Source: Mesomycoplasma dispar
GTDB lineage: Bacteria; Bacillota_I; Bacilli_A; Mycoplasmatales; Metamycoplasmataceae
Reading direction: 5' to 3'
Length of the DNA stretch: 64,000 nt
Assembly (NCBI RefSeq): GCF_000941075.1
Contig: NZ_CP007229.1
Coordinates: 496,001-560,000 of the forward strand
Part shown: positions 44,773 to 54,775 of the stretch, piece after piece
How the letters are laid out: the number at the start of each line of letters is the position of its first letter
Position numbering within the stretch: the first letter of the stretch is position 1
Program-made: the position numbers and the translations under genes
The notes under the pieces: model-generated
What the model saw: only the letters and a program-made list of their open reading frames with translations
What the model was told of the DNA's origin: nothing
The model's database searches: none

Positions 44773-44856
44773 TGGTGGGGGGTGAGGGATTCGAACCCCC
44801 GAATCCGAAGAAAGTGGGTTACAGCCACCCGCATTTGGCCGCTCTGCAAACCCCCC
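44773..44856 (-). tRNA. tRNA-Tyr (GTA)
   Basis: 84 nt with encoded CCA. The acceptor stem GGGGGGT pairs with ACCCCCC plus A; the anticodon loop CTGTAAC has anticodon GTA; a long variable arm is present as in bacterial tRNA-Tyr; the T loop is TTCGAAT. Four bases from tRNA-Gln, so co-transcribed. Confidence 0.92.
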
Positions 44857-44876
44857 GGTTAACAAGCGCAAAAATA

Positions 44877-44882
44877 ATTATA
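44877..44882 (-). promoter_or_regulatory. Promoter -10 for tRNA-Tyr/tRNA-Gln
   Basis: TATGGTATAAT on the minus strand, about 20 bp before tRNA-Tyr, gives an extended -10. It may also feed proS. Confidence 0.6.
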
Positions 44883-45176
44883 CCATATTTTTTTGTGTTT
44901 ACGAGAAGTTTTAAAAATTTTTTAAATTTCATTAAAAAGCAATTAATATTTAACAAAATCACATTTAAAAACCTTTTTATTGGTTCGAAAGTTTTATAAT
45001 CTTACAACAAAATATCAAAAAAGACATATTTTTTCACATTTATCTTCTTAAAATGAAAAATATTATTTTTTAGTGATGCAACTGTAAAAAAATGTTTTTT
45101 TTTTTTTTTTACAAAATATGTTTTTAGCACAAATCTTAACAAAAGAATTAGGAAAAAAATTTACAAAATAAAAAAA
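44883..45176. other. Intergenic stretch with a T16 homopolymer
   Basis: No gene or RNA recognised. A run of 16 T lies at 45095-45110, next to seven A at 45086-45092. It is about 70-85 bp past the stop of the membrane protein gene on the minus strand, so it may be part of a terminator. Confidence 0.5.
45095..45110. repeat. T16 homopolymer (A16 on minus strand)
   Basis: Sixteen consecutive T, outside any coding region, preceded by A7-TG. A7/T16 can pair as a weak hairpin. Confidence 0.9.
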
Positions 45177-46592
45177 TTAACGATATTTTACAATGTCATT
45201 ATTAACCGAATTAAAAACGTATGAAACAAGTTTGTCTTGCTCGCTAATTGGTAAATTCGGATTTGTTTTTATTACTTTGAAAGCATAAAGAAAAGCAGGA
45301 TGAAACGAGTTAGTTAATGGCCTACCTATTTTATATAAATTAACTCATTTTGAGTTTAGTTTTTTTTGCAAATTATCATCATTATTTCTTGCACGGTATT
45401 CTTTGACTAGATTAAGGTATGAAAAAACTTTAAAAATTCCAAAGATTAGTCAGAAATTATTGACAAATTGCGATCATTTTAACGGGATAAAAAAACAAAG
45501 ACCAAGAAAATAACTAATTGAAGGGAAAAGAGCAATAAAGTGTAGAATTTTTGTATATTCATTTGTTGAACTTAAAATGTCACCACCAGTTTGGAAAAGT
45601 TGGGAAATATCTTGATTTTGGTTAAAAACTATTAATTTATCGGCAAAAAGTGGGCTTAATAAAAAAACTAGCCTTACTAAATAATTAATTAGTAAAAAAG
45701 ATGAATCGGCAACATAATAAAAAATTATTTTTTGACTTTTTTGGCGGTTTTTTGAATTATTAAAATAGACTAAAAGTTGAACAATAATTAAAAAACCAGC
45801 AAAAGAACCGACAAAAGCAGCATATTGCCAAAAGGTAAAATTATTAAAACCAGCAAAAATTAGTCAAAAAACTAACATCAAAAGTGAAATAAGCAAAGTT
45901 GCAATTGTATAATAAACGGATTTTCCTGTTAATGAAATATTATTTCAAAGTTTTTCAATAATATTTAGTTTTTTTTTAGTGCTTTTTTCGTGTTTTTGAA
46001 AAATTTCTGAATTAAGATGATAAAAACTGTTAATTCAATTCGTATGTTGTTCGCGATAACTCATTTTAGAGTTTAAATCTGTAAGTTCAACAACAGATTT
46101 TGCATCAGCAAGGAAGTTGAAAAACTGATTTTCATCTTCGTGTAGCAAATTTGACAAATTTTGTCGGGGAATTTTTGCTGTTTTTTTAGATTTTTCTTGT
46201 TTTTCTTTAGTTTTATTATTATTTTCAACACTTTGGTATGTTTCTTGAAATTGTCTATTATTTTTTAGGTGATTAGAATAACTAGAACTATCTTCAGGTT
46301 GTGAATAATATTCCGGACTATTTTGTGCTTCTAATTCGTTTTTATTTATTATACTAGTTTTTTCTATAACCTCACCTTCAAAAGGATTAGGATTATCGAA
46401 TTTTTGCTCTTTTGCATAATTTGTCTTTTGGAAGTTGTTGTATTGTTGATAATTGCGATCACGGGATGCGAAATTGCTATTTTGGTTTTTATTACTATTG
46501 TTTTGATTAGGGTTTCTAGGTATAAAAAAATTCGGCTGTTTTGTCTCTTTGTTTTTCGGATTCTGTTTGCTTTGATCCTGATTTCAATTCAT
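45177..46592 (-). CDS. Asn/Gln-rich membrane protein of unknown function
   Basis: A 471-residue protein I do not recognise. Residues 1-150 are hydrophilic and rich in Asn, Gln and Lys, likely disordered and cytoplasmic. A conserved-looking block FFNFLADAKSVVELTDLNSKMSYREQH follows, then four or five helices (from about residue 220: VYYTIATLLISLLMLVFWLI, WQYAAFVGSFAGFLIIVQLL, and others) and a soluble basic C-terminus ending VKYR. The start ATG 46592 is behind AAAGGGG. Six or more TGA codons are Trp. It diverges from the mraZ-rsmH-ftsZ cluster across 800 bp. A role in division or envelope organisation would be a guess from position alone. Confidence 0.75.
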
Positions 46593-47061
46593 AAAAACCC
46601 CTTTTTCTTGATCTCTTTTAAATGTTCATCTGCTAGTTTGTTTTTTTAATTTTACCACAAAATATCCGATAAATCTAACTTAATTTTCTTAACTAATTTT
46701 CAATTTTGTTTCTAAAAAACCGCCAAAAACTATTTCTAAAACCTTGTCTAATTTAATTTTTTTTACCGATATAAACAGAAAAAAATAAATTATGCAGTTT
46801 TTTATCAAATTTTTCCTATTCAAAATTATAAGTGATTAAAGAATTACAACGCAAATCAAATTTTTAAGGTCTTTATAATATAAATAAGGCAAATTTATTA
46901 AAAGTTATCACTATTATCATTGTTGTTGTTGTTTTCGAAAATAATTTTTAACTTTTTGAGTTAAAAAAAGTATGCGATAACAGGTGCTAAAATAGGTTGT
47001 TTTTTAATAAATTAATATTTTTTCAAAAAAAATATTTTAATATTTAAAAATTTAATAAATT

Positions 47062-47091
47062 ATTGTTTTTGAAAAAATATTCAAAAACAAT
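47062..47091. repeat. Perfect inverted repeat
   Basis: ATTGTTTTTGA (47062-47072) and TCAAAAACAAT (47081-47091) form a perfect 11-bp stem with an eight-base loop; function unknown. Confidence 0.6.
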
Positions 47092-47232
47092 ACAACAAAA
47101 ACAAAGAAAAGCTGATACCTTAATTATTTTAAGTTCAAATCTAAAATCCCATTTTCTAGTTAAAAAAAGCAAAAATTGGCACTAAATTTAATAGTAAAAT
47201 GCACAAACTAGAAAAAATAGGTAATTTTTCTT

Positions 47233-47246
47233 CCACTTTCACCCAC
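47233..47246 (-). promoter_or_regulatory. Distal MraZ-like box, inverted
   Basis: Reading leftwards it is GTGGGTGAAAGTGG, 13 of 14 bases identical to the box at the mraZ start site and including AAAGTGG, which agrees with the AAAGTG[T/G] motif reported for a mycoplasma MraZ. Confidence 0.5.
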
Positions 47247-47356
47247 ACATAAAAATTTTTAATCTGAAAAAATAAGCCGTTTTTGCAATGATTTTTTAAA
47301 GCTTAAAATTAAAAAAATAAATTTTAAAAATTTTTTTTAACAATATTTGTTTATTG

Positions 47357-47381
47357 GTGTATAATTGTGGGTGATAGTGGA
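47357..47381 (+). promoter_or_regulatory. mraZ promoter with three 10-bp-spaced GTG boxes
   Basis: The -10 hexamer TATAAT is at 47360-47365. GTGT (47357), GTGG (47367) and GTGG (47377) recur every 10 bp, i.e. on one face of the helix, across the -10 and start site. This is the pattern of an MraZ operator, so mraZ probably represses or activates its own operon. Confidence 0.55.
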
Positions 47382-47392
47382 GACAATCGGAA

Positions 47393-47833
47393 ATGTTTGG
47401 AACTGTTTTTAGAATACTAGATGAAAAGAATAGAATTGTGCTGCCCCCTGCTTTTCGGAATGAACTTGAGGGCGACTTCTATATTTCAGCTAGTTTGGAA
47501 AAAATCCTCGAAATTAGAAGCCAAACAGAATTTGACCTTCTCGCCCAAAAAATTGGCAAAGCAAACTCGCTCGATCCTAAACTTCGTGATTTTGCAAGAT
47601 ATTTTTTTGGGAACACGGTCAAAGTTTCGGTTGACAAACAAGGACGATTTTTAATCCCAAAAAATCTACTTGATCTCGCCGCTATCGAAAAAAAACTATA
47701 TTTAATAGGGGTTAACAACAAAATTGAAATTTGACCTGAACAAAGATATGAACAATTTTATGCAAAGTTTTCTGATAGCGAAGTCACCGCTGATCTTGAA
47801 AAGGAGTTGCTAAAATCGGGAGTAGAATTATAA
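47393..47833 (+). CDS. mraZ: Transcriptional regulator MraZ
   Basis: A 146-residue MraZ with two SpoVT/AbrB-like domains. The N-terminal half starts MFGTVFRILDEKNRIVLPPAFR and the second copy reads VSVDKQGRFLIPKNLLDLA, each with the DxKxR-like core (DEKNR, DKQGR). MraZ forms rings that bind repeated boxes upstream of its own operon and control division genes. One TGA (Trp of IEIWPEQRY) lies near the end. It is followed one base later by rsmH. The likely operator boxes precede it. Confidence 0.93.
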
Positions 47834-47834
47834 A

Positions 47835-48722
47835 ATGCATATTCCAGTTTTGTTAGAAGAACTAATTTCAGCGCTTCAAATTAACCCAAAAGGATTTTAT
47901 GTTGATCTTACTTTAGGACGTGGTGGTCATTCTTTGGCAATTCTAGAGAAATTGACAACTGGAAAATTGGTCGTTTTTGATAAAGACCAGCAAGCCTTAG
48001 ATGAAACTAAGTCAAAATTATTAGCAATTAGTCAAAACGTTGAATTTATTTGGTCTGATTTTTCTAAATTCGATACCTTCCTAGAAAAGTTAGGGATTGA
48101 GTTTGTTGACGGATTTATAATTGATTTAGGAGTTTCTTCCCCACAAATCGATAATCCAGAACGCGGATTTTCATATTCTAAAGATGGCAATTTAGATATG
48201 CGAATGGATAAAAGTCAAAAACTTAGCGCTTTTACCGTTTTAAATGAATATCCTGTAGAAAAATTAGTTGAAATTTTTTTCAAATATGGTCAAATAAAAT
48301 ATGCGCGACAAATTGCAAAAGCAATCATTGACTCTCGACCTTTGAAAACTACTTTTGAACTTGTAAATCTTGTCAAAAAAGTAATTCCTGCTCTGGTGTT
48401 AGTTAAAAAAAATTATGTAAAAAATGTTTTTCAGGCTGTACGGATCGAGGTTAATAATGAACTTGAGTCTTTGCAAAAGTTGTTAGAAAAGTTACCAAAA
48501 TTTTTAAAGCAAGGATCAAAAGTTGCAATTATTACTTTTCATTCGTTAGAGGATAAGATAGTCAAAGATGCATTTTTGAATTTAGTTAATAAGGACAAAT
48601 TGGAATTTTTTCAAAAAGGTTTACCAAAATTTTCGTTGAAGGTTTTTCGACCAAAAACTGATGAATTACTAGCAAATCCGCGAGCTAAGTCAGCAAAATT
48701 ACGTGTTCTAATTAAAAATTAA
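47835..48722 (+). CDS. rsmH: 16S rRNA (cytosine-1402 N4) methyltransferase RsmH
   Basis: A 295-residue RsmH (MraW) that methylates N4 of C1402 in 16S rRNA using SAM. Family blocks are clear: MHIPVLLEE at the start, VDLTLGRGGHS as the SAM site, DGFIIDLGVSSPQIDNPERGFS, DMRMD, and FHSLEDKIVKDAF near the end. Length is usual. It starts one base after the mraZ stop and is followed by ftsZ after 35 bp. Confidence 0.95.
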   Translation: MHIPVLLEELISALQINPKGFYVDLTLGRGGHSLAILEKLTTGKLVVFDKDQQALDETKSKLLAISQNVEFIWSDFSKFDTFLEKLGIEFVDGFIIDLGVSSPQIDNPERGFSYSKDGNLDMRMDKSQKLSAFTVLNEYPVEKLVEIFFKYGQIKYARQIAKAIIDSRPLKTTFELVNLVKKVIPALVLVKKNYVKNVFQAVRIEVNNELESLQKLLEKLPKFLKQGSKVAIITFHSLEDKIVKDAFLNLVNKDKLEFFQKGLPKFSLKVFRPKTDELLANPRAKSAKLRVLIKN

Positions 48723-48757
48723 ATAGGCAAAATTGAAAAAAAACAGGTAAAAATACT

Positions 48758-49738
48758 ATGGAAAGTTGTAGTAAAATTATGCTAATGGGATTAGGTGATT
48801 TTGGATCAAAAATTGTTAATTTAATCAATTTAGATCAAACTAGTTTTCCAAAATTTTTTATTAATTCACGTGATGAATATGTAAATTTCGATTTTGACTA
48901 TAAAAATTCACTAATTATCGACCAATCAAACTTTAAGTACAACTGACAAAAAGCAAGTAAGGCAATGTTAGAAAAAAGTTTAGAAATTAAATCAATTCTT
49001 GCTAATGTTAGAGTTCTTTTTTTGGTTGTTGGTCTTGGTGGAACAACAGGTTCTGGTTCAGCGCTAGCAATAGCAAATGTTGCCAGAGAAATGGGAATAA
49101 TCGTAATTGTTTTAGCAACAAATCCTTTGGAAAACGAGTCAAAATTTCGCCAACAAACGAGTTTTGATGTTGTCGAAGCGCTTAAAAAAGTAGTCGATTC
49201 GTTAATTATAATATCTTCGGAGCAAATAAGTCAAAATTATTCTGGCTTTTTTCTCGAAAATGTTTTTAAATTAATCACGACAAACATTCAAACAAAAATC
49301 GGAATCATAGTTAAGGCACTCTGCCAAAAAAATGCATTAATTCACATTAACAATTCAATTATCGAGTCAATTTTGGCAAATAATAACTTTGTTTTCGTTG
49401 CATCGGCGATTGCTTCTGGCGATAATCGAGCAATTTTGGCAACTGAAAATGCCCTAAAAAGTCATTTTGTCGAATTTGATCTTTATTCCTCCGAGGAAAT
49501 GTTAATCACAATAAGTTCTAATAATTCAATTTTACAATCCGAAATTAGCGATGTTCTTAACGCGATTAGAAAAAATTTCAATTCAGATTTAAAATTTTCA
49601 TACGGTGTATATCAAAATCCTGAATTAGAAAATCAAATTGAAATCGGGATTATTGCAAGTCAGAAAAAACATAGTTACGAAAGTAAAAAAGCAGCAAAAT
49701 TAAATATTGCTTTCGATAACAAAGCGAGTATCTTCTAG
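48758..49738 (+). CDS. ftsZ: Divergent cell-division protein FtsZ
   Basis: A 326-residue tubulin-like protein in the usual FtsZ place of the mraZ-rsmH cluster. The GTP-binding signature loop reads VVGLGGTTGSGSAL (about residues 90-103), close to the canonical GGGTGTG. The region corresponding to the T7 synergy loop, between ALCQKN and the conserved ASGDNRAI, reads ALIHINNSII (about 193-202), so the Asn and both Asp of the canonical NxDxxD are replaced. The N-terminal Rossmann strand is short, and there is no long linker or canonical conserved C-terminal peptide. One TGA (48944-48946) is Trp. No ftsA or sepF is adjacent. It may polymerise with poor GTPase activity or act in another way. Confidence 0.85.
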
Positions 49739-49780
49739 GAAAAATTAATTTTACTTAACGCTTTTTAAATAAAAATAACT

Positions 49781-49853
49781 AAAACACCTTTCAAAAAATT
49801 ATAAAATTTAAAGTTTGCAAAACATAATTTTATAATAAAAAGGTGTTTTTTTT
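49781..49853 (+). terminator. Terminator after ftsZ
   Basis: AAAACACCTTT and AAAGGTGTTTT form the base of a stem with an internal AT-rich hairpin, followed by a long T run. Confidence 0.7.
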
Positions 49854-49902
49854 ATTTTTTTTCTAAAAAATTTTTTTTAGCAGGAAATCCGAAAAAATGT
49901 GG

Positions 49903-49908
49903 TATAAT
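49903..49908 (+). promoter_or_regulatory. Promoter -10 for pncB operon
   Basis: TGTGGTATAAT, an extended -10 box, about 58 bp before the start of pncB. Confidence 0.55.
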
Positions 49909-49965
49909 TTATATACTTAATTTTTGTTCAAACAAAAAATGCTAAAAAATAAGTAGACAAATATT

Positions 49966-50982
49966 ATGACTAAATCAGATAAAAACAAATATATTTCCGA
50001 CTATTTTTTAGATAGTCAAAAAATTCTTGCAAAATTTAACCCCAAAAATATCGTTATTCTACAATTTTTTCAACGCCGCGAGTTTGCAATTCTTGCGGGG
50101 ATGGACGAAGTTTTAGATTTATTAATTCAAAATTCTGACTATAAAAATTACAAAATTCGCTACCTAAAAGACGGGGCTCGTCTTGGAAAACGCGAAATTG
50201 TTCTTGAATTAGAAGGGCCTTTACATCTTTTTGGGCATTTTGAAGGAATGATTGACGGAATTCTTGCCCGTTCAACTTCGATTGCAACAAATGCTTATTT
50301 ATGTAAAAAAGCCGCTAGAAATAAGGACATTATTTTTATGGCTGACCGTTCTGATCACTATCTAATGCATAAAATCGACGGCAAAGCGGCGCGACTAGGT
50401 GGAGTGAATCTTTTTAGTAATTTAGCTCAAGCTGGTAGTAAAAAATCGGAAAATTTTGGATCAATGCCGCATTCACTGATCCAAAATTTTCAAGGTGATT
50501 TAATTAAAGCTGCAAATGCATACCGTCAAATTTTCCCTGAAAAAGAATTAGTTGCACTTGTTGATTTTAACAACGATGTCATTAACGATTCGCTTGCTGT
50601 TCTTGCTAAGTTTGGGAAAAAATTAGCAGGAGTTAGAATTGATACCGCACACAATATTGCTGATAAAATGTTTTCAGATCCACAACCTGATGATTTTGGA
50701 ATTAATGCAAAATTAGTTAAAAAATTACGTGAAGAACTTGATAAAAACGACGGTAAACACGTAAAAATTATTGTTTCTTCTGGTCTTACGCCACCTAAAA
50801 TAAGAAAGTTAGAACAACAAAATTCGCCAATTGATGCCTACGGTGTCGGTGAGTATATGTTACAAATCCGCCATCATTTTAGTGCTGATGCAACAGTTCT
50901 AAACAATGAAAGAATCGCTAAATTCGGACGTTTTTACCGAAAAAACCCAAAATTAATTCCTTTTGAATATGAACAAGGATAA
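49966..50982 (+). CDS. pncB: Nicotinate phosphoribosyltransferase
   Basis: A 338-residue enzyme of NAD salvage that makes nicotinate mononucleotide from nicotinate and PRPP. Family features: an N-terminal FFQRREFAILAGMDEVLDLL, central GSMPHSLIQ (the G-[ST]-x-[PA]-H phosphate-site region), RIDTAHNI, and SSGLTPPKI followed by GVGEYM. The length fits the short bacterial form. Start ATG 49966; there is no strong ribosome site. The last five codons overlap the next gene. Confidence 0.85.
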   Translation: MTKSDKNKYISDYFLDSQKILAKFNPKNIVILQFFQRREFAILAGMDEVLDLLIQNSDYKNYKIRYLKDGARLGKREIVLELEGPLHLFGHFEGMIDGILARSTSIATNAYLCKKAARNKDIIFMADRSDHYLMHKIDGKAARLGGVNLFSNLAQAGSKKSENFGSMPHSLIQNFQGDLIKAANAYRQIFPEKELVALVDFNNDVINDSLAVLAKFGKKLAGVRIDTAHNIADKMFSDPQPDDFGINAKLVKKLREELDKNDGKHVKIIVSSGLTPPKIRKLEQQNSPIDAYGVGEYMLQIRHHFSADATVLNNERIAKFGRFYRKNPKLIPFEYEQG

Positions 50983-51742
50983 TCTTGAATTAAACAATTT
51001 AGGTTATAATGATGACCTTAAAATTTGACAAGATAAAACTAGTTTTAATTATTCAGTTGATACAATTTTGCTCGGAAATTTTATCAGTCTGAACAAAAAA
51101 ATAGAAAGAGCGCTCGAAGTTGGCACAAACAACGGCGCGCTTTCGATTTTTGTCGCTCATAGAAAAACTTCTTTAAAAATTGATGCCCTCGAAATTAATG
51201 AAAAAGCTGTTAAATTAGCAAAAATAAACGTTGAACTTAATAAAAAAGAGCAACAAATTAACGTAATTTATGGTGATTTTAATCAATTTTGACCTGAACA
51301 TAATAAAAAACAGTTGCAAAAATACGACCTTATTTTTGCAAATCCGCCCTACTTTAAAATCGGAACTAAAAAATTTAAAAAAGTTAGCAAAGAATTTCTG
51401 AATGCAATTTATGAATTTTGTCTTAATTTGTCACAATTAATTTCTGGTTCTAGTAAAATTATTCAGCAAAAAGGTAAACTGGCACTAGTTTTGCCAATTG
51501 AACGCTTTGTTGATTCGATCGAATTATTACGGCAAAACTATTTTGAACCGAAAAAAATTCAGTTCGTAATGGTTCGTGTTGGTGCTAGTCCTAAATTTGT
51601 TTTAGTTGAATCAGAATTTAAAGGACAATGAGGAACTAACTACTTGCACAATCTCTATTTGCATCCTAATAATAAAAATTTACATATTTATCGTAAGGAA
51701 ATTCAACGACTTTATGTTGTCAGAAAGGTCAAAGATGACTAA
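50969..51742 (+). CDS. tRNA1(Val) A37 N6-methyltransferase-like (TrmN6 family)
   Basis: A 257-residue class I SAM-dependent methyltransferase with a SAM loop ALEVGTNNGALSIFVA, an acidic strand DALEINEKAVKLAKIN, and an adenine-methylating motif IFANPPYFK. The start DDLKIWQDKTSFNYSVDTILL matches the DP--Q-K-GYRFSVDSVLL region of the TrmN6/YfiC family. The last residues are basic. ATG 50969 lies inside the end of pncB (14-bp overlap), and the stop overlaps the start of metG by 8 bp, so translation is coupled. TGA is Trp in KIWQ and QFWPE. The exact tRNA target is inferred. Confidence 0.75.
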
Positions 51743-53279
51743 AAAATTTTACATAACAACGCCAATTTATTATGCAAGCGGGAATTTGCACATTGGTCAC
51801 CTTTATAGTTCGACATTGGCTTGGGTAATTCGAAATTTTAAAAAAATGTCTGGTTTTGATGCAAAAATGTTAACTGGCGCTGATGAACACGGGCAAAAAA
51901 TAAGTCAACTAGCTGCAAAAAACCGTCTTGAACCACAAGAATTTGTTAACGAAAATGTTGAAAAATTCAAATTTTTATGAAAAAAATTTGGTATTGACTA
52001 TGATTATTTTCAAAGAACAACAAGTGAAAGTCATAAAAATTTTATTAGGAAAATTTTTATGAAAATGTATGAAAATAATCATATTTTTAAAGGCGAATAT
52101 CAAGGACTTTATTCTGTGAGTGATGAAGAATTTTTAAGTTCAAGTCAGGCCGTTAATGAAAATGGTGCTTATTTCCATCCTGTTAGTGGCGCAAAAATGG
52201 AATTAATTAGTGAAAATTCCTATTTTTTTGCAATTTCTAAGTTCCAAAGTTGACTAGAGAATTTCCTTGATGAAAATCCTAATTTTATTTTTGATCTAAA
52301 AATCGCTAATGAATTAAGGCAAAATTTTTTCCAAAAAGGTCTGGAAAACCTTTCCGTTACTCGAAAAAACTTAAAATGGGGGATCACGCTTGATAATAAA
52401 TTTGAAAATCAAACAATTTATGTCTGACTTGATGCGCTTTTTAGTTATTTATCAGTTTTTAGCGATGAAATTGAACTAGATTTTCCACAACAGCAAAACT
52501 TTTGGAATCAATCAGAAGAAATTATTCACGTTGTCGGCAAAGAAATCGCCCGTTTTCATTGTATTTATTGACCTATTTTTCTAAAATCGCTAAATTTTCG
52601 ACTCCCGACATCAATTTTAACTCACGGCTGACTAATTACCCCTGAAGGAAAAATGTCAAAATCAAAAGGGAATGTAATAAATCCGCTTGATTTACTAGAA
52701 GAATTTGATGCTGAAGTTATTAAATTTTACTTTTCAAGTCAAATAAACACTAATAATGACAGCGTTTTTGATAAAACTTTATTAGAAAATTTTTATAATT
52801 CGTTTTTTGTAAATACATTTGGTAATTTAATAAGTCGTACGGTCGCGCTTGTTTTAAAATATTTCAATAAACCGCTTGTTTTTGACCTTGATTACCTAGA
52901 TTGAACAGATATTAGTTTTTATGAAAAAATTTTATTATCTTTTGATGAATTTTGCAATTTCTTTAATAAATTTCAAATCGAAAAAGCTTTTAAGGTTGTA
53001 ATTGAACTTGCAAAAAATCTTAACGGCTTTTTTGATATTAAACAACTTTGAAATCAAAAAGATCTTCGAAAATTAGAGGCAAGTCTCATTTTAGTTCTGA
53101 ACGGAATTTATGCGCTTACAACTTTTTTAAGTGTGGCAATGCCTAAAAAAACTAAAGAAATTCTTGATTTTATCGGTGTTAGCGAAGCTAATTTTACACT
53201 TATTACCAAGTTAGATAAATTTAATGAAATTAATTTTAGAAAATTAGAAAAACCATTTTTTCCAAGAAAAAAAAATTAA
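51735..53279 (+). CDS. metG: Methionyl-tRNA synthetase
   Basis: A 514-residue class I enzyme that charges tRNA-Met. The HIGH motif is in YYASGNLHIGHLYS (residues 13-24) and the KMSKS motif in GKMSKSKGNVINP (about 304-316). The catalytic core carries no zinc-finger Cys cluster that I can see, and the C-terminal tRNA-binding (EMAP-like) domain is absent, as is common in short bacterial forms. Ten or so TGA codons are Trp, for example FLWKKFG and FQSWLENF. The stop TAA at 53277-53279 overlaps the stop of the converging gene. Confidence 0.93.
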
Positions 53280-54145
53280 TAACCTAATTTTCAACGGTAA
53301 TTGTGTTTTTCATTTAAAAATTGCACTAATGGAACTAAATGAATTAAAGTTAGCGCATAAACCGGAAATGAAAAGGCTGATTTTAAAATTATCGGCGTTA
53401 AATAATAGAAAAAGTAATTTTGAATTAATCGATCATTTCCGCTTCGATTTAAAAAACGGTTATAATATTGAATAAAAGCATAGGGATGTCAAATTCAGCG
53501 GAAAATTAAAAAGCAAAAACTAAGAACAAAAAGACTTATTAGTGCTATTTTTATTTTTTGAATGCGATTTTTTCAATATAATATTAATAGAATTGTTGCA
53601 AAACTCGTGAGTACAATACCAAAAAGTGCAATCAAAATTAAAATCAATTTTTTACTAAAAATTGATTTTCAATCTTTTGGCACCTTTTCAATTTCATTTT
53701 CTTTTGTAAAAAAGTAATAGAAAAAAACAAAAATTGCAATTACAAAGGTTAGCACAAGCAAAAATACTAGAAAAATATCTTTTTTTGTTGCTAAATGAAA
53801 AGAAATTGAAGAAATTATGACAACAAGAATTGGAACAATTCCGTATTCAGGAGTTCAAAAGACAATTCGACTTGTTAGTAATAATTTTCCAAAATCAAAA
53901 CTAAAAGCAACAATTATCCCTTTAAATCAGTTTAAAATTATTCCAATTAAAACATAAAATGGTAATTCAAAAGCTAAATTAAAACGTTTTGGCACTGTTG
54001 TTTTTAAAAAAAAGGCAATAATCAAAAACATTGCCATAAAAAAACCGGAGATGACTAACTCAAAACTTGAAAAGAAAAAAATTTTCCGGTTTTTTCAAAT
54101 AAATTTTTTTATTTTACTTGCTAAAGTTCCCGAAAATATAACCAT
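53276..54145 (-). CDS. Multispanning membrane protein, unknown
   Basis: A 289-residue protein with about seven hydrophobic helices (for example FELVISGFFMAMFLIIAFFL near 27-46 and the IFLVFLLVLTFVIAIFVFF region). Six or more TGA codons encode Trp. I do not recognise a family with certainty. The first helix and size would suit a substrate-binding (S) component of an energy-coupling factor importer, but no signature confirms it. Start ATG 54145 has no strong ribosome site. The gene ends tail-to-tail with metG, the stop codons overlapping by two bases. Confidence 0.6.
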
Positions 54146-54208
54146 GCTTTTAAATTATATAAAAAAAATAACTAAAAAATATTATAATTTAAAAACAAGG
54201 AGACAAAA

Positions 54209-54775
54209 ATGGTAGAAAAAAATCCCTTACAAGAATTGTATCCGGGAAAAATTATAAACATTCACGCGTATAAATACAACGGTTTTTTGTATCGTCAATG
54301 GTCGAATGCAAGAGTTATTTCGAATTCGCTTACACATGTAGTTGTGAACTTAAAAGGTAGTGTCGTAAAAAAATATGGTACAAAATCCTGGCGTTTTTCC
54401 GATTCGACAATTTTTGTCTTTCCAAAAAATACAATGCACAACGCCATAATCACTTTCAAACCCGGACAAAATTTTAGTTATCATTATTACATTAATTTAG
54501 CATCCGATTTCATTTTCGAAGATGACACGATCAAATTTGTTGATTTTGACCTTGATATCAAAATTTATAGTAAAAAAAGTTTTGATATCGTTGATCGCGA
54601 TGAATTTCTTGAAAATAAAGAAATTATGAACTACCCCGCAAAATTAGATTCACTACTTTCTAATGAAATTAGTAAAATTTTTCTATTATTTTTACAGCAA
54701 AAATCATTTTTTAACCAGGAATATCTATCGTTTTTTATAGGTCGTTGTCGCTTGCAAAAATGTTCAGCGCATTAG
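54209..54775 (+). CDS. DUF402 family protein (Ntdp-like)
   Basis: A 188-residue protein with the DUF402 pattern: GKIINIHAYKYNGFLYRQW at the start (the HK-hyd-GxLHRxW-like region), a central FSDSTIFVFPKNTMHNAI, then FSYHYYINLASDF and an acidic strand KFVDFDLDIKI followed by DRDEFLEN. Members include nucleoside tri/diphosphate phosphatases and the RNase-linked FAU1/RNG-type domain. ATG 54209 is behind AAGGAGA. The final 14 codons overlap the end of rnc on the opposite strand (41 bp). Confidence 0.75.
   Translation: MVEKNPLQELYPGKIINIHAYKYNGFLYRQWSNARVISNSLTHVVVNLKGSVVKKYGTKSWRFSDSTIFVFPKNTMHNAIITFKPGQNFSYHYYINLASDFIFEDDTIKFVDFDLDIKIYSKKSFDIVDRDEFLENKEIMNYPAKLDSLLSNEISKIFLLFLQQKSFFNQEYLSFFIGRCRLQKCSAH

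Larger units (their letters stand above)
46593..47356. other. Long AT-rich intergenic region upstream of mraZ
   Basis: No gene is seen. It contains a GTT microsatellite near 46921, a perfect 11-bp stem inverted repeat (47062-47091), and a minus-strand MraZ-like box at 47233-47246. The AT content is extreme; promoters of the unknown membrane protein gene are not resolvable. Confidence 0.5.
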
